Source of the DNA: Pseudomonas fluorescens
GTDB taxonomy: Bacteria > Pseudomonadota > Gammaproteobacteria > Pseudomonadales > Pseudomonadaceae
DNA: 64,000 nucleotides
Direction of reading: 5' to 3'
NCBI RefSeq assembly: GCF_001307155.1
Contig: NZ_CP012830.1
Location: 1,667,501-1,731,500, forward strand
This document shows positions 27,324 through 36,376 of this stretch, one piece after another. Position numbers and translations under genes: made by a program. The notes under the pieces were generated by a model that saw nothing but the letters and a program-made list of their open reading frames with translations, ran no database searches and was not told where the DNA came from. Within the stretch, counting starts at the first letter, position 1; every line of letters begins with the position of its first letter.

Positions 27324-28094
27324 TTAGCGAACCACGCCTTCTTCAATCAGCAACTTGAGAATCGCCTCAGCCCCAGCCTCGGCACTCAAGCCCTTGAGCA
27401 CTTGCCCACCGCCGCCGCTGGCCTTGGCTGTTGCAGCTTTCATCCGGTCGGCGCCGCTCTTGGCCTTGATCACTTTCAGGCGTTTTGGCCGTGGCTTGGC
27501 CGGTTGCAACGTTGCAACCGCGAGCAATTCATCGTTGATAATTTCAACGTCTTCGGCGTGCAACACACCGCGTCGAGCCGGGCCAAAGGCACTTTGCCGA
27601 GGCTTGGGCGCGGCGTTATCCACCGTGGCGAGAAACGGCAGGCGCACTTTCAAACGTCGACGCTGGCCACGCGGCAAGGCTTGCAGCACCAAGGCCGAAT
27701 TGCCGTCGATGGACTCGACCTGCGCTAGTCCGACCACCAGCGGCCAACCCAGGCTTTCCGCTAGCAGGAACGGCAACATGCCCGAGCCTTCACCGGTTTC
27801 CGCCTGACTGCCGGTCAGCACCACCTGCGCCCCGGCATCGCGCAAATAAGCGCTCAACGCTGGCAGCGCATCGGCGCCTTGGGGCTGTTCGAGCACAAGC
27901 AGCTGTTCCAGGCCCATGCCCAGGTAAGCCCGCAGCGCAGGTTCCTCGACATCACCAGCGTGCAGCACTTGCAGGTTATCCCCAGCCAACTGCAGACCGA
28001 GTTCAACCGCCCGCGCATCCTGCTCGGCGCGGCGTGGCCGGCCCGAGGTCGGGTGGGCGCCGATCGACACCAGGCTGATTACATGAGTACTCAT
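27324..28094 (-). CDS. etfB: Electron transfer flavoprotein beta subunit (dimethylglycine pathway)
   Basis: A 256-residue ETF beta-type protein (AMP/FAD-binding fold: LVSIGAHPTSGRPRRAEQDA, VVLTGSQAETGEGSGM). The C-terminal part (about 200-240) is lysine/glycine-rich. It should form a heterodimer with the EtfA encoded immediately upstream and take electrons from the DgcAB dimethylglycine demethylase. It is a specialised paralogue, more divergent than the housekeeping EtfB of fatty-acid oxidation. Confidence 0.88.
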   Translation of the reverse strand: MSTHVISLVSIGAHPTSGRPRRAEQDARAVELGLQLAGDNLQVLHAGDVEEPALRAYLGMGLEQLLVLEQPQGADALPALSAYLRDAGAQVVLTGSQAETGEGSGMLPFLLAESLGWPLVVGLAQVESIDGNSALVLQALPRGQRRRLKVRLPFLATVDNAAPKPRQSAFGPARRGVLHAEDVEIINDELLAVATLQPAKPRPKRLKVIKAKSGADRMKAATAKASGGGGQVLKGLSAEAGAEAILKLLIEEGVVR

Positions 28095-28109
28095 AACCCT
28101 TTCCTTCTC

Positions 28110-29330
28110 TTAAGCCGCATCGCGCTTGGCGTCGTTGCGGTAAGCCTCTACCGCCGCGATCAAGGCCTGAAGAATTTCTGCGCTTTCACCTATCACCGAC
28201 AGGTCGGCACGTTTGATCATGTCGCAGCCAGGATCGAGGTTGATCGCCACCACCTTGTCGCAGGCACCGATGCCTTGCAGGTGCTGGATCGCCCCGGAAA
28301 TCCCCACCGCCACGTAGACCCGCGCCGTGACCCAGGTGCCGCTGGCGCCGACCTGACGGTCGCGGGCCATGAAACCGTCGTCCACGGCCACCCGCGATGC
28401 GCCTTCGGTCGCGCCCAACGCCGCCGCCGTCCTGTGGAAAAGATTCCAGTCCTTGACCCCGTTGCCGCCCGAGAAGATGAACTCGGCTTCGGCCATGGGG
28501 ATGGCGGCCGGGTCGACCGCTACCGCGCCCAGGTCCTCGATCCGCGACAGGCTGCGTGCAACCGTTGTGGATAACTCCACCGGCAACGCTTCATGACGGG
28601 TTTCGCTGACCGGCTCGGCACATTCCACCGCCGCCAGAATCAACCGTGCGACAGGGCGCGCCAAGTCTTGCAGACCGGCACCGGCGCGGCCGATGCACTC
28701 CTGATCCTTGACCTGCCAGACCCGCGTGGCCGGGCGTTCACCGAGTGCAGCGGCAAAGCGCCGACCCAGCTCACCGCCACCGGTGCGGCTGTCCGGCAGT
28801 AACCAGTGACGAGGACTGAACTGGTTATCCACAGCCCGCAGGCCCTGGACCCGCTGTTCCGGTGCATAACCCTCGAATTCTTCGCCATCGAGCACCAACA
28901 GGCGGTCGACGCCCGCGGTGGCGAAGGCGCTTTCCTTGTGTTCGCCAAAGACCACCGCCAACACGGCACCGTCCTTGCCGGCCAATTGATGGGCCAGGCC
29001 CAGCAGGTCGCGGTCGTGGCTGCTCAAACGGCCGCCGACCATGTCCGGCACCACGCTGATGTAGAACGCAGGCGTCGCCACCTGATGCAGCGGCAATTGC
29101 ACTTCAACGGCGGCCGTACGCTTGGTCGCCCCGCCTTGCTGGGCACCACTGCGGTCAATTCGCTTGATGCCATTGGGGCCGATGAAACCAATGCCGTGAG
29201 GATTCTTGCGAATGATCCCGTTGGGGCCCATCCAGCTGTGTTCCACCGGTTGCATGGCGGCATGCAGCGGATGCAGACGGTTGCGGGCGATCCATTCAGC
29301 GCGCGGATCGCGGCGGATAATGTCGCTCAT
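28110..29330 (-). CDS. etfA: Electron transfer flavoprotein alpha subunit (dimethylglycine pathway)
   Basis: A 406-residue ETF alpha-type protein. The C-terminal FAD domain is well conserved (RQVGASGTWV, YVAVGISGAIQHLQG, AINLDPGCD). Compared with ordinary EtfA (about 310 residues) it has an N-terminal extension of about 80 residues that contains two GPNGI motifs about 16 residues apart. The gene start and the dgcB stop overlap by one base (TGATG). It passes electrons from DgcAB to the quinone pool. The role of the extension is unknown. Confidence 0.9.
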   Translation of the reverse strand: MSDIIRRDPRAEWIARNRLHPLHAAMQPVEHSWMGPNGIIRKNPHGIGFIGPNGIKRIDRSGAQQGGATKRTAAVEVQLPLHQVATPAFYISVVPDMVGGRLSSHDRDLLGLAHQLAGKDGAVLAVVFGEHKESAFATAGVDRLLVLDGEEFEGYAPEQRVQGLRAVDNQFSPRHWLLPDSRTGGGELGRRFAAALGERPATRVWQVKDQECIGRAGAGLQDLARPVARLILAAVECAEPVSETRHEALPVELSTTVARSLSRIEDLGAVAVDPAAIPMAEAEFIFSGGNGVKDWNLFHRTAAALGATEGASRVAVDDGFMARDRQVGASGTWVTARVYVAVGISGAIQHLQGIGACDKVVAINLDPGCDMIKRADLSVIGESAEILQALIAAVEAYRNDAKRDAA

Positions 29331-31279
29331 CAGTGGGCCTCCGCGGGTTGACGTTTAGTCGGTGCCGGTGACTTGCTGGGCGCCGCGTCTTCAAGCAGCG
29401 CGTCGGCCACCAGTTCGGCGATGTCCTTGATCAGCGGCCGTGGTTCGACCACGCCTTCGAGCATCGCGGTGCACTGCGGGCAACCCACGGCCACCAGCTC
29501 GGCACCGGTTTCGCGAATGTCATCCATGCGCATGTCGGGGATCCGTTGCTTGCCCGGAATATCGGTGATCGGCGCACCGCCGCCACCGCCGCAGCAGCGT
29601 GAGCGGAAACCGGAACGTTGCATTTCCTTGACCTCGATCCCCAGCGCACGCAGTACCTGGCGCGGTGCCTCGTATTCGCCGTTGTAGCGGCCGAGGTAAC
29701 ACGGATCGTGATAGGTCACGCTGTCGCCTTTGTGCTGACCCAGATTGAGTGCGCCAGCGTCGATGATTTCCGCCATGTAGGTGCTGTGGTGCTGCACCAG
29801 GTAGTTGCCATCGAAGGCACCGTATTCGTTCTTCAGCACGTGGAAGCTGTGCGGATCGCAGGTGACGATGCGGTTGAAGCTGTATTTGGCCAAAGTCTGG
29901 ATGTTGCGTTTGGCCAACAGCTGGAAGGTCGCTTCGTCGCCCAGACGGCGAGCCACGTCACCGCTGTCACGCTCTTCAAGACCGAGCACGGCAAAGTCGA
30001 CTTTCGCGGCTTTCAGCACTTTGACGAAGGCACGCAAGGTGCGCTGGTTGCGCATGTCGAACGCACCGTCGCCAACCCAGAACAGAACGTCGGTGGATTT
30101 CTTCTCGCTGAGCAGTGTCAGGTTCAGGTCCGCCGCCCAGTTCATCCGCCCGCCCGGAGCGAAACCGCCCGGGTTGTCGGTGGCAATCAGATTTTCCAGG
30201 ACTTCGGCGCCCTTGTTCGGGGTCGCGCCTTTTTCCAGGGTCAGATGGCGGCGCATGTCGACGATGGCGTCAACGTGCTCGATCATCATCGGGCATTCTT
30301 CAACGCAGGCACGGCAAGTGGTGCAAGACCACAGGGTTTCAGCGTCCACCAGACCGTTGACGATCGGTTGATGCGGATTACCCGCGTGTTCACCGATAGC
30401 TTTACCTGGATAAGGACTGCCAGCGAACTTGGCATCGGTGCCGCCGGCCAGGCCGACGACCATGTCCTGAATCAGTTTTTTCGGGTTCAGCGGCTGGCCA
30501 GCGGCAAACGCCGGGCACGCGGCTTCGCATTTACCGCACTGCACGCAAGCGTCGAAGCCGAGCAGTTGGTTCCAGGTAAAATCCTTGGGCTTTTCCACGC
30601 CCAAGGGGGCTTGCGGATCGTTCAGGTCAAGCGGTTTAAGACCTGTAGAACGACCACCACCAAAACGTTCGGCGCGACGGTGCCAGGCCAGGTGCAAGGC
30701 ACCGGCGAAGGCGTGCTTCATCGGCCCGCCCCAGGTCATGCCGAAGAACAACTCAGACACGCCCCACAGCACGCCGACACCGAGGATCGCCGCCAACAGC
30801 CAACCGCCGAAGTTTTCCGGAAGGATGCCCGCCACCGGCAGGGTCACCAGGAAGAACGACGCCGAGAAGGCCAGCAAACTTTTCGGCAGGCGCATCCACG
30901 GACCTTTGGATAAACGCGCCGGCGGGTTGCGCCGACGCAGGTAAACAAAGATCGCACCGACGAACATCACTGCCGTCATCAACAACAGTGCATAACCGAG
31001 GAAGCGGTTATGCAGGCCAAAACCGTGAACCAGGATCGCCAACACGATGGACGCCACCGCGCCACCCGCCGTGGCAACGTGGGTGTTGGCGATGTATTTG
31101 TCCCGCGCCACTACGTGGTGCAAGTCGACCATGTAGCGTTTGGGCATGGCCAGCAGGCCGCCGATCAGATCGACCTTGGACGCACGGCCCCGGCGCCACA
31201 TGGCCACCCGCCGCAACGCGCCCAGGACAGCCAGGCCCAGGGCGGCAAACAGCAGGATGGGAAGAAGGGTGTTTAACAT
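29330..31279 (-). CDS. dgcB: Dimethylglycine demethylase subunit DgcB (Fe-S membrane protein)
   Basis: A 649-residue protein. The N-terminal third has several membrane helices. Two 4Fe-4S motifs follow (CVQCGKCEAACP and CTTCRACVEECP), then CCG-type cysteine-rich domains (for example RSRCCGGGGG) as in heterodisulfide reductase subunits. With DgcA it converts dimethylglycine to sarcosine. The start at 31279 (MLNTLLPILL) has GGGAG 8 bases upstream; the longer frame to 31333 lacks a site. It is coupled to etfA. Confidence 0.92.
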   Translation of the reverse strand: MLNTLLPILLFAALGLAVLGALRRVAMWRRGRASKVDLIGGLLAMPKRYMVDLHHVVARDKYIANTHVATAGGAVASIVLAILVHGFGLHNRFLGYALLLMTAVMFVGAIFVYLRRRNPPARLSKGPWMRLPKSLLAFSASFFLVTLPVAGILPENFGGWLLAAILGVGVLWGVSELFFGMTWGGPMKHAFAGALHLAWHRRAERFGGGRSTGLKPLDLNDPQAPLGVEKPKDFTWNQLLGFDACVQCGKCEAACPAFAAGQPLNPKKLIQDMVVGLAGGTDAKFAGSPYPGKAIGEHAGNPHQPIVNGLVDAETLWSCTTCRACVEECPMMIEHVDAIVDMRRHLTLEKGATPNKGAEVLENLIATDNPGGFAPGGRMNWAADLNLTLLSEKKSTDVLFWVGDGAFDMRNQRTLRAFVKVLKAAKVDFAVLGLEERDSGDVARRLGDEATFQLLAKRNIQTLAKYSFNRIVTCDPHSFHVLKNEYGAFDGNYLVQHHSTYMAEIIDAGALNLGQHKGDSVTYHDPCYLGRYNGEYEAPRQVLRALGIEVKEMQRSGFRSRCCGGGGGAPITDIPGKQRIPDMRMDDIRETGAELVAVGCPQCTAMLEGVVEPRPLIKDIAELVADALLEDAAPSKSPAPTKRQPAEAH

Positions 31280-31338
31280 GGTGGAGCTCCCAAAGACCTC
31301 GGGGTCATGTGCGTGCCGATGAGAGCGACGCACCTACT

Positions 31339-31470
31339 TGTGGCGAGGGAGCTTGCTCCCGCTGGAGTGCGAAGCGCTCCCAAAACAGTCTCAGGTGTAC
31401 ACCTGATACACCTCGACTGCAGGTTTTGGGGCTGCTTCGCAGCCCAGCGGGAGCAAGCTCCCTCGCCACA
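31339..31470. repeat. REPIN-like element 5 (class A)
   Basis: Standard outer arms, inner pair CGAAGCG / CTGCTTCGCAGCCC. It lies within the dgcA-dgcB gap, so it is transcribed inside the operon and could segment the mRNA. Confidence 0.87.
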
Positions 31471-31489
31471 GGTGATGGTGGTAAATCCG

Positions 31490-33550
31490 TTAGAAATCCT
31501 TGCACAACCGCAACGCGTCGTAGATCGCCGCGTGCGTGTTACGCTGGGCCACGCAGTCACCGATGCGGAACAGCAAGTAGCCGTCACCCGCCTGGCTCAG
31601 CGAAGGCTGAGGCTTGATCGCGAACAAGGCTTCGATGTCCATCTGGCCTTTGTTGCGCGAGCCTTCCTTCAGCGCGTAGTAGATTTCTTCGTCCGGCCGC
31701 ACGCCGTTCTCGACCACGACCTGGTCAACCACCCGCTCCTCTTTGGCGCCGGTGTATTCGTTTTCCAGCACCGCCACCAGCTTGTCGCCTTCGCGGTAGA
31801 CCTTATCGAGCATCATGTCGCCGGTCATGATCACTTCTTTCGGGTACATGCTGCGGTAGTACGTCGGGAACGACGTACCGCCGATGGCCACGCCCGGCTT
31901 GATGTCGTCGGTGACGATCTCGACCTGGCTGCCCTTGTCCGCGAGGTAGTCGGCAACCGACATCCCGGTGAACTCGCAAATGGTGTCGTAGACCAGCACG
32001 TTTTTGCCAGGCAGCACCTTGCCGTCGAGCACGTCCCAGCTGCTGACCACCAGGCCTTCAGCCGCGCCCCAGTGCTCGTTCTGCTCCAGGAACGGATGAC
32101 CGCCAACGGCGAGCACCACGATGTCCGGACGCAGATCGAGAATGGTCGCCGCGTCAGCGGCTACGCCCAGGCGCAGGTCGACTTTCAAACGCGCCAGTTC
32201 CAGCTGGAACCAACGGGTGATACCGGCGATCTGGTCCCGTTGCGGGGCTTTCGAGGCGGTAGTGATCTGTCCGCCGATGAACTCTTTCTTCTCGAACAGG
32301 GTCACGTCGTGGCCACGTTCGGCGGCTACACGCGCCGCTTCCATCCCGGCAGGGCCGGCACCGACCACCACGACTTTACGTTTCACACCGGTCGATTTCT
32401 CGATGATGTGCGGTACGCCCATGTATTCACGGGAGGTCGCGGCGTTCTGGATGCACAGCACGTCCAGACCCTGGTACTGACGGTCGATGCAGTAGTTGGC
32501 ACCCACGCATTGTTTGATCTGGTCGATCTGGCCCATCTTGATCTTGGCGATCAGGTGCGGGTCGGCGATGTGCGCACGGGTCATGCCGACCATGTCGACG
32601 TAACCGCCTTCCAGAATACGTGTTGCCTGGTTCGGGTCCTTGATGTTCTGCGCATGCAGCACCGGGGCCTTGACCACTTCCTTGATACCGGCCGCCAAGT
32701 GCAGGAACGGCTCCGGTGGATAACTCATGTTGGGGATAACGTTGGCCAGGGTGTTGTGGGTATCGCACCCCGAGCCCACGACGCCGATGAAGTCGATCAT
32801 GCCAGTGTCGTCGTAGTACTTGGCGATCTGCTTCATGTCCTCATGGCTCAGGCCATCAGGGTGGAATTCATCACCGCAGATACGGATGCCGACGCAGAAA
32901 TCCGGACCGACTTCCTTACGCACAGCCTTGATCACTTCCAGGCCGAAACGCATGCGGTTCTCGAAGCTGCCGCCCCATTCGTCGGTACGTTTGTTGACGC
33001 GCGGGCTCCAGAACTGGTCGATCATGTGCTGGTGCACTGCCGACAGTTCAACGCCGTCCAGGCCACCGGCCTTGGCACGCGCAGCAGCACTGGCGTAGTT
33101 GCCGATCACCCGCCAGATTTCTTCCGGCTCGATGGTTTTGCAGGTCGCGCGGTGCACCGGTTCACGGATGCCCGACGGCGACAGCAGGGTCGGCCAATGC
33201 TCGCCGTCCCAACGCGAACGACGGCCCATGTGGGTAATCTGGATCATGATCTTGGCGCCATGCTTGTGCATGGCATCAGCCAGGTTCTGGAAGTGCGGAA
33301 TAATCCGGTCGTCGGCCAGGTTGACCGATTTCCACCAGCCTTGCGGGCTGTCGATGGCCACGCTGGAAGAACCGCCGCAAATCGCCAGGCCGATCCCGCC
33401 CTTGGCTTTCTCTTCGTAGTACTTCACGTACCGATCGGTGGTCATGCCGCCGTCGGTGGCGTAAACCTCGGCGTGCGCGGTGCTGAGCACGCGGTTGCGG
33501 ATGGTCAGTTTGCCGATTTGAATCGGCTGGAACATTGCTTCGAAAGCCAT
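31490..33550 (-). CDS. dgcA: Dimethylglycine demethylase subunit DgcA
   Basis: A 686-residue protein of the trimethylamine dehydrogenase/old yellow enzyme family: FMN-binding TIM barrel (about 1-350), cluster-binding region, and a C-terminal FAD/NAD-type domain (VVVGAGPAGMEAARV). It is often mis-annotated as 2,4-dienoyl-CoA reductase. In the cluster region C348, C354 and C366 are present, but the residue expected to be the second of four cysteines is A351 (CVGANYC). The codon is GCC. With DgcB and EtfAB it oxidises dimethylglycine to sarcosine. Confidence 0.93.
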   Translation of the reverse strand: MAFEAMFQPIQIGKLTIRNRVLSTAHAEVYATDGGMTTDRYVKYYEEKAKGGIGLAICGGSSSVAIDSPQGWWKSVNLADDRIIPHFQNLADAMHKHGAKIMIQITHMGRRSRWDGEHWPTLLSPSGIREPVHRATCKTIEPEEIWRVIGNYASAAARAKAGGLDGVELSAVHQHMIDQFWSPRVNKRTDEWGGSFENRMRFGLEVIKAVRKEVGPDFCVGIRICGDEFHPDGLSHEDMKQIAKYYDDTGMIDFIGVVGSGCDTHNTLANVIPNMSYPPEPFLHLAAGIKEVVKAPVLHAQNIKDPNQATRILEGGYVDMVGMTRAHIADPHLIAKIKMGQIDQIKQCVGANYCIDRQYQGLDVLCIQNAATSREYMGVPHIIEKSTGVKRKVVVVGAGPAGMEAARVAAERGHDVTLFEKKEFIGGQITTASKAPQRDQIAGITRWFQLELARLKVDLRLGVAADAATILDLRPDIVVLAVGGHPFLEQNEHWGAAEGLVVSSWDVLDGKVLPGKNVLVYDTICEFTGMSVADYLADKGSQVEIVTDDIKPGVAIGGTSFPTYYRSMYPKEVIMTGDMMLDKVYREGDKLVAVLENEYTGAKEERVVDQVVVENGVRPDEEIYYALKEGSRNKGQMDIEALFAIKPQPSLSQAGDGYLLFRIGDCVAQRNTHAAIYDALRLCKDF

Positions 33551-33565
33551 GGCAGGATCCTCGAC

Positions 33566-34096
33566 TTACAACGGCTTGACGGTGAACAAGCCGTCGTCGT
33601 GGCCTTCTTCGGAGCCACCGTAAACCTGTTCGGCGACGGTGCGAATCTTGCTGCCGCGCGCTTGCAGGATCTGGTCCATGGCACCGGCAAACCAGCCAGT
33701 GAACATGTAGTCGACCTTGCGTCCGACCTTGCCGTAGACGTAGACGAATGCCGAGTGCTCGAGCTTGACGCTGGCAGTGCCTTTGTCGAGGTCGATGTCC
33801 TGGATCTTGAACAAGCCCCAGCCACGTTGCGACAGGCGCTTCATGTAGTGCTCGAACACCGCAACGCCTTCCAGGCCGTGGCATTCAGCTTCTTTTTCAC
33901 ACCAGTGCCAGGCGGACTTGTAGCCGGCCTTGTAGAGGATCTCGGCATAGGCGTCAGCGCCCAGCACTTCCTCGATGCCCATGTGGTTGTTGACGAAGAA
34001 GTGACGCGGCACATACAGCATCGGCAGGGCGTCGGAGGTCCAGACACCGGTTTCGCTGTCGACTTCGATTGGCAGTTGCGGGGCGATCTTGGCCAT
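33566..34096 (-). CDS. Conserved protein of the dgc operon (DUF5943-type)
   Basis: A 176-residue cytosolic protein without signal peptide or membrane helix. It is placed 15 bp before dgcA in the same operon, as in other pseudomonads, so a role in dimethylglycine demethylation or its enzyme assembly is likely. I recall the family as DUF5943. The layout of the central part (WHWCEKEAECHG, then a Gly-rich beta region ending FTGWFAGAMDQIL) hints at a 4-vinyl-reductase-like ligand-binding fold, but that is weak. Function unknown. Confidence 0.75.
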   Translation of the reverse strand: MAKIAPQLPIEVDSETGVWTSDALPMLYVPRHFFVNNHMGIEEVLGADAYAEILYKAGYKSAWHWCEKEAECHGLEGVAVFEHYMKRLSQRGWGLFKIQDIDLDKGTASVKLEHSAFVYVYGKVGRKVDYMFTGWFAGAMDQILQARGSKIRTVAEQVYGGSEEGHDDGLFTVKPL

Positions 34097-34175
34097 GGAA
34101 ACTTAAACTCCAGAAAATTTTTTGTGTTGCCCGCTGCTCGGGTGGCAGCGGGAAAGGATTCAGAGGTACGGCGGC

Positions 34176-35153
34176 TTATTCGCCCCAGACGTCCTTGAGG
34201 ACGTTGACCCAGTTTTCGCCCATGATCTTGCGCACTACGCGCTCGGAATGGCCGCGCTTGAGCAGCGTCTCGGTCAGGTTCGGGAACTCGCCCACGGTGC
34301 GGATGCCCAGCGGGTTGATGATCTTGCCGAAGCTGGTCAGACGACGGGCATAGCCCTTGTCATGGGTCAGGTATTCGAAGAAGTCCTGGCCATGGCCCTG
34401 GGTGAAGTCGGTGCCGATGCCGATGGCGTCTTCGCCGACGATGTTCATGGTGTACTCGATGGCTTCGGCGTAATCGTCGATGGTCGAATCAATACCCTTG
34501 GCCAGGAACGGCGCGAACATGGTCACGCCGACGAAACCGCCGTGATCGGCGATGAACTTCAGTTCTTCATCGGACTTGTTGCGCGGGTGCACTTTCAGAC
34601 CCGACGGCAGGCAATGGGAGTAGCACACCGGTTTCTTGGATTCGAGGATGACTTCTTCGGAAGTCTTCGAGCCGACGTGGGACAGGTCGCACATGACACC
34701 GACGCGGTTCATCTCGGCAACGATCTCACGACCGAAACCCGACAGGCCGCCATCGCGCTCGTAGCAACCGGTACCGACCAGGTTCTGGGTGTTGTAGCAC
34801 ATCTGCACAATACCGACGCCCAGCTGCTTGAAGACCTCGACATAGCCGATCTGGTCTTCGAAGGCGTGAGCATTCTGGAAGCCGAACAGGATGCCGGTCT
34901 TGCCCTGCTCCTTGGCTTTGCGGATGTCAGCGGTGGTGCGCACCGGAATCACCAGGTCGCTGTTCTCGCGAATCAGCTTCTGGCTGGCGGCGATGTTGTT
35001 GACGGTTGCCTGGAACCCTTCCCACACCGACACGGTGCAGTTGGCCGCGGTCAAGCCGCCTTTGCGCATATCTTCAAACAGCTCGCGGTTCCACTTGGCA
35101 ATAATCAGCCCGTCGATAACGATGCTGTCGGCGTGCAATTCGGCTGGGCTCAT
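34176..35153 (-). CDS. M19 membrane-dipeptidase-like protein, probable loss of metal ligands
   Basis: A 325-residue cytosolic protein of the M19 (renal dipeptidase) family, first gene of the dgc operon. The family's conserved later part is easy to see: CDLSHVG (H159), YSHCLPSG (H180) and HPRN (R191). The N-terminal metal-binding H-x-D after VDG is replaced by IDGLIIAKWN, and the central EGG glutamate appears replaced by Q93 (GFQNA). If so, a normal two-zinc dipeptidase site cannot form. Databases call it dipeptidase; its role in betaine catabolism is unknown. Confidence 0.8.
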   Translation of the reverse strand: MSPAELHADSIVIDGLIIAKWNRELFEDMRKGGLTAANCTVSVWEGFQATVNNIAASQKLIRENSDLVIPVRTTADIRKAKEQGKTGILFGFQNAHAFEDQIGYVEVFKQLGVGIVQMCYNTQNLVGTGCYERDGGLSGFGREIVAEMNRVGVMCDLSHVGSKTSEEVILESKKPVCYSHCLPSGLKVHPRNKSDEELKFIADHGGFVGVTMFAPFLAKGIDSTIDDYAEAIEYTMNIVGEDAIGIGTDFTQGHGQDFFEYLTHDKGYARRLTSFGKIINPLGIRTVGEFPNLTETLLKRGHSERVVRKIMGENWVNVLKDVWGE

Positions 35154-35388
35154 CAGGCAGTCCCCTATTAGCGATTCATGCGCCGAATCGTCTGCCGGCG
35201 CTTTGGGTCAGCATATGCTTGAGGGACGGGGCAGCCGGGTGCAAAAACGACAGGGGAATTGCCGAAAGCGTCAATACGCGACAAAGGGTCCCACCGCATG
35301 CCCTTTGCCCTCCTGTTCTTTCCCGAATAGTTGGGCCAGAATTCGCCGCATCACTGGATGCATCACTGGAACAAGGGGCGGCTACGCA

Positions 35389-35790
35389 ATGAAATCGATC
35401 TTCCTGGCTTTGGCACTGATAGCGACCGGCGTACAGGCGGCAGAAGAAGCCGACAAAAACCCGTGCGATGCGGTCGAAAACGACGTCCAGACCCTGGAAT
35501 GCTCGACCTATAGCAAAAACACCGCCGAACAACTGCTCAAGGACAATTTCCAGGGATTGCTAGATCGGATGAAAACCCAATACGCGAACAACAAGGCGCA
35601 GTTGGCAGACATTACCGGCAAACTCCAGACTGCCGAGCAGTTCTGGATGAAATCGCGGGATGCCGATTGCGCGATTGCAGCGTTCCCCGCAGCGGTGGGC
35701 AGCAAGACCTACACCATGGACCTGAACGATTGCCTGGCGAGCAAGAGCGACGAACGGTCGGAGTTTCTGGAATCGATCGGCCAGCAATAA
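35389..35790 (+). CDS. LprI/DUF1311-like secreted protein
   Basis: A 133-residue protein with a signal peptide (MKSIFLALALIATGVQA) and a mature domain rich in charged residues with cysteines at CDAVE, LECST, DCAI and DCLAS. The WMKSRDADC segment fits the DUF1311 (lysozyme inhibitor LprI-type) family. The start at 35389 has AAGGGG about 10 bases upstream; the long open frame before it runs across the dipeptidase promoter region. Likely periplasmic. Confidence 0.8.
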   Translation: MKSIFLALALIATGVQAAEEADKNPCDAVENDVQTLECSTYSKNTAEQLLKDNFQGLLDRMKTQYANNKAQLADITGKLQTAEQFWMKSRDADCAIAAFPAAVGSKTYTMDLNDCLASKSDERSEFLESIGQQ

Positions 35791-35838
35791 GCGCAGTTCT
35801 ACTGCCCTGCAACAGCACCATCATCTCAAGGCGTGTTC

Positions 35839-36255
35839 ATGAAATTCTGTGGCATCGAAATCAAAGGCAGCGAGGCGATCTTCGCCGTCGCCTCCCTCGA
35901 CAATCAAGTGCTGACTCACGTCGCCCTGAACACCAAGAAAATCGCTCTCGACGACGATGACGAAGCCGCCAACGTCAAAGCCTTCGCCGCGCAGGTCGGC
36001 GCCTTTGTTCGTGACAACGGCATTCAGCGCATCGCAATCAAGAAGCGCAGCAAAAAAGGCGAGTTCGCCGGCGGCCCGACCACGTTCAAGATCGAAGGGG
36101 TTTTCCAGTTGCTGGACAACTGCGAGGTGACGCTGCTGTCACCGCAGACCATCAATGCGCAGAACAAGAAGTTCGACTTTGCACTGCCGGCGACGCTGAA
36201 CAAGTATCAGCATGAGGCGTACAAAGCGGCGTGTTCGGGGTTGATGAAGAAATAA
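35839..36255 (+). CDS. DUF3010 family protein
   Basis: A 138-residue cytosolic protein of unknown function. The DUF3010 family has an RNase-H-like look (KFCGIEIKGSEAIFAV, beta-strand start with an acidic residue), but no nuclease activity is established to my knowledge. The start at 35839 (MKFCGIEI) has AAGG 7 bases upstream; the GTG at 35833 is less likely. Confidence 0.82.
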   Translation: MKFCGIEIKGSEAIFAVASLDNQVLTHVALNTKKIALDDDDEAANVKAFAAQVGAFVRDNGIQRIAIKKRSKKGEFAGGPTTFKIEGVFQLLDNCEVTLLSPQTINAQNKKFDFALPATLNKYQHEAYKAACSGLMKK

Positions 36256-36269
36256 GGTACACAAAAACC

Positions 36270-36371
36270 TGTGGCGAGGGAGCTTGCTCCCGCTGGGCTG
36301 CGAAGCGGCCCCAAGAACGACTGCTGCGCCCGACGCGGACCGGCCGAACGGGAGCAAGCTCCCTCGCCACA
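36270..36371. repeat. REPIN-like element 6 (class A, short)
   Basis: Standard outer arms but a middle of only about 40 bases (element of 102 bp). It lies between convergent DUF3010 and cdhR. Confidence 0.85.
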
Positions 36372-36376
36372 ATGAA

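Noticed and set aside
31490..33550. 2,4-dienoyl-CoA reductase as the product
   Set aside because: Domain layout is similar, but the operon with dgcB, etfAB and the betaine genes identifies it as DgcA.
31307..34198. An open frame of 963 codons opposite dgcA and the DUF5943-type gene
   Set aside because: It crosses a REPIN element and two real genes on the other strand; its protein shows no family features.
35220..35290. CGAC cores 31 bp apart upstream of the dgc operon as a GbdR site
   Set aside because: The spacing differs from the 20-21 bp seen elsewhere and the core is too short to be significant alone.
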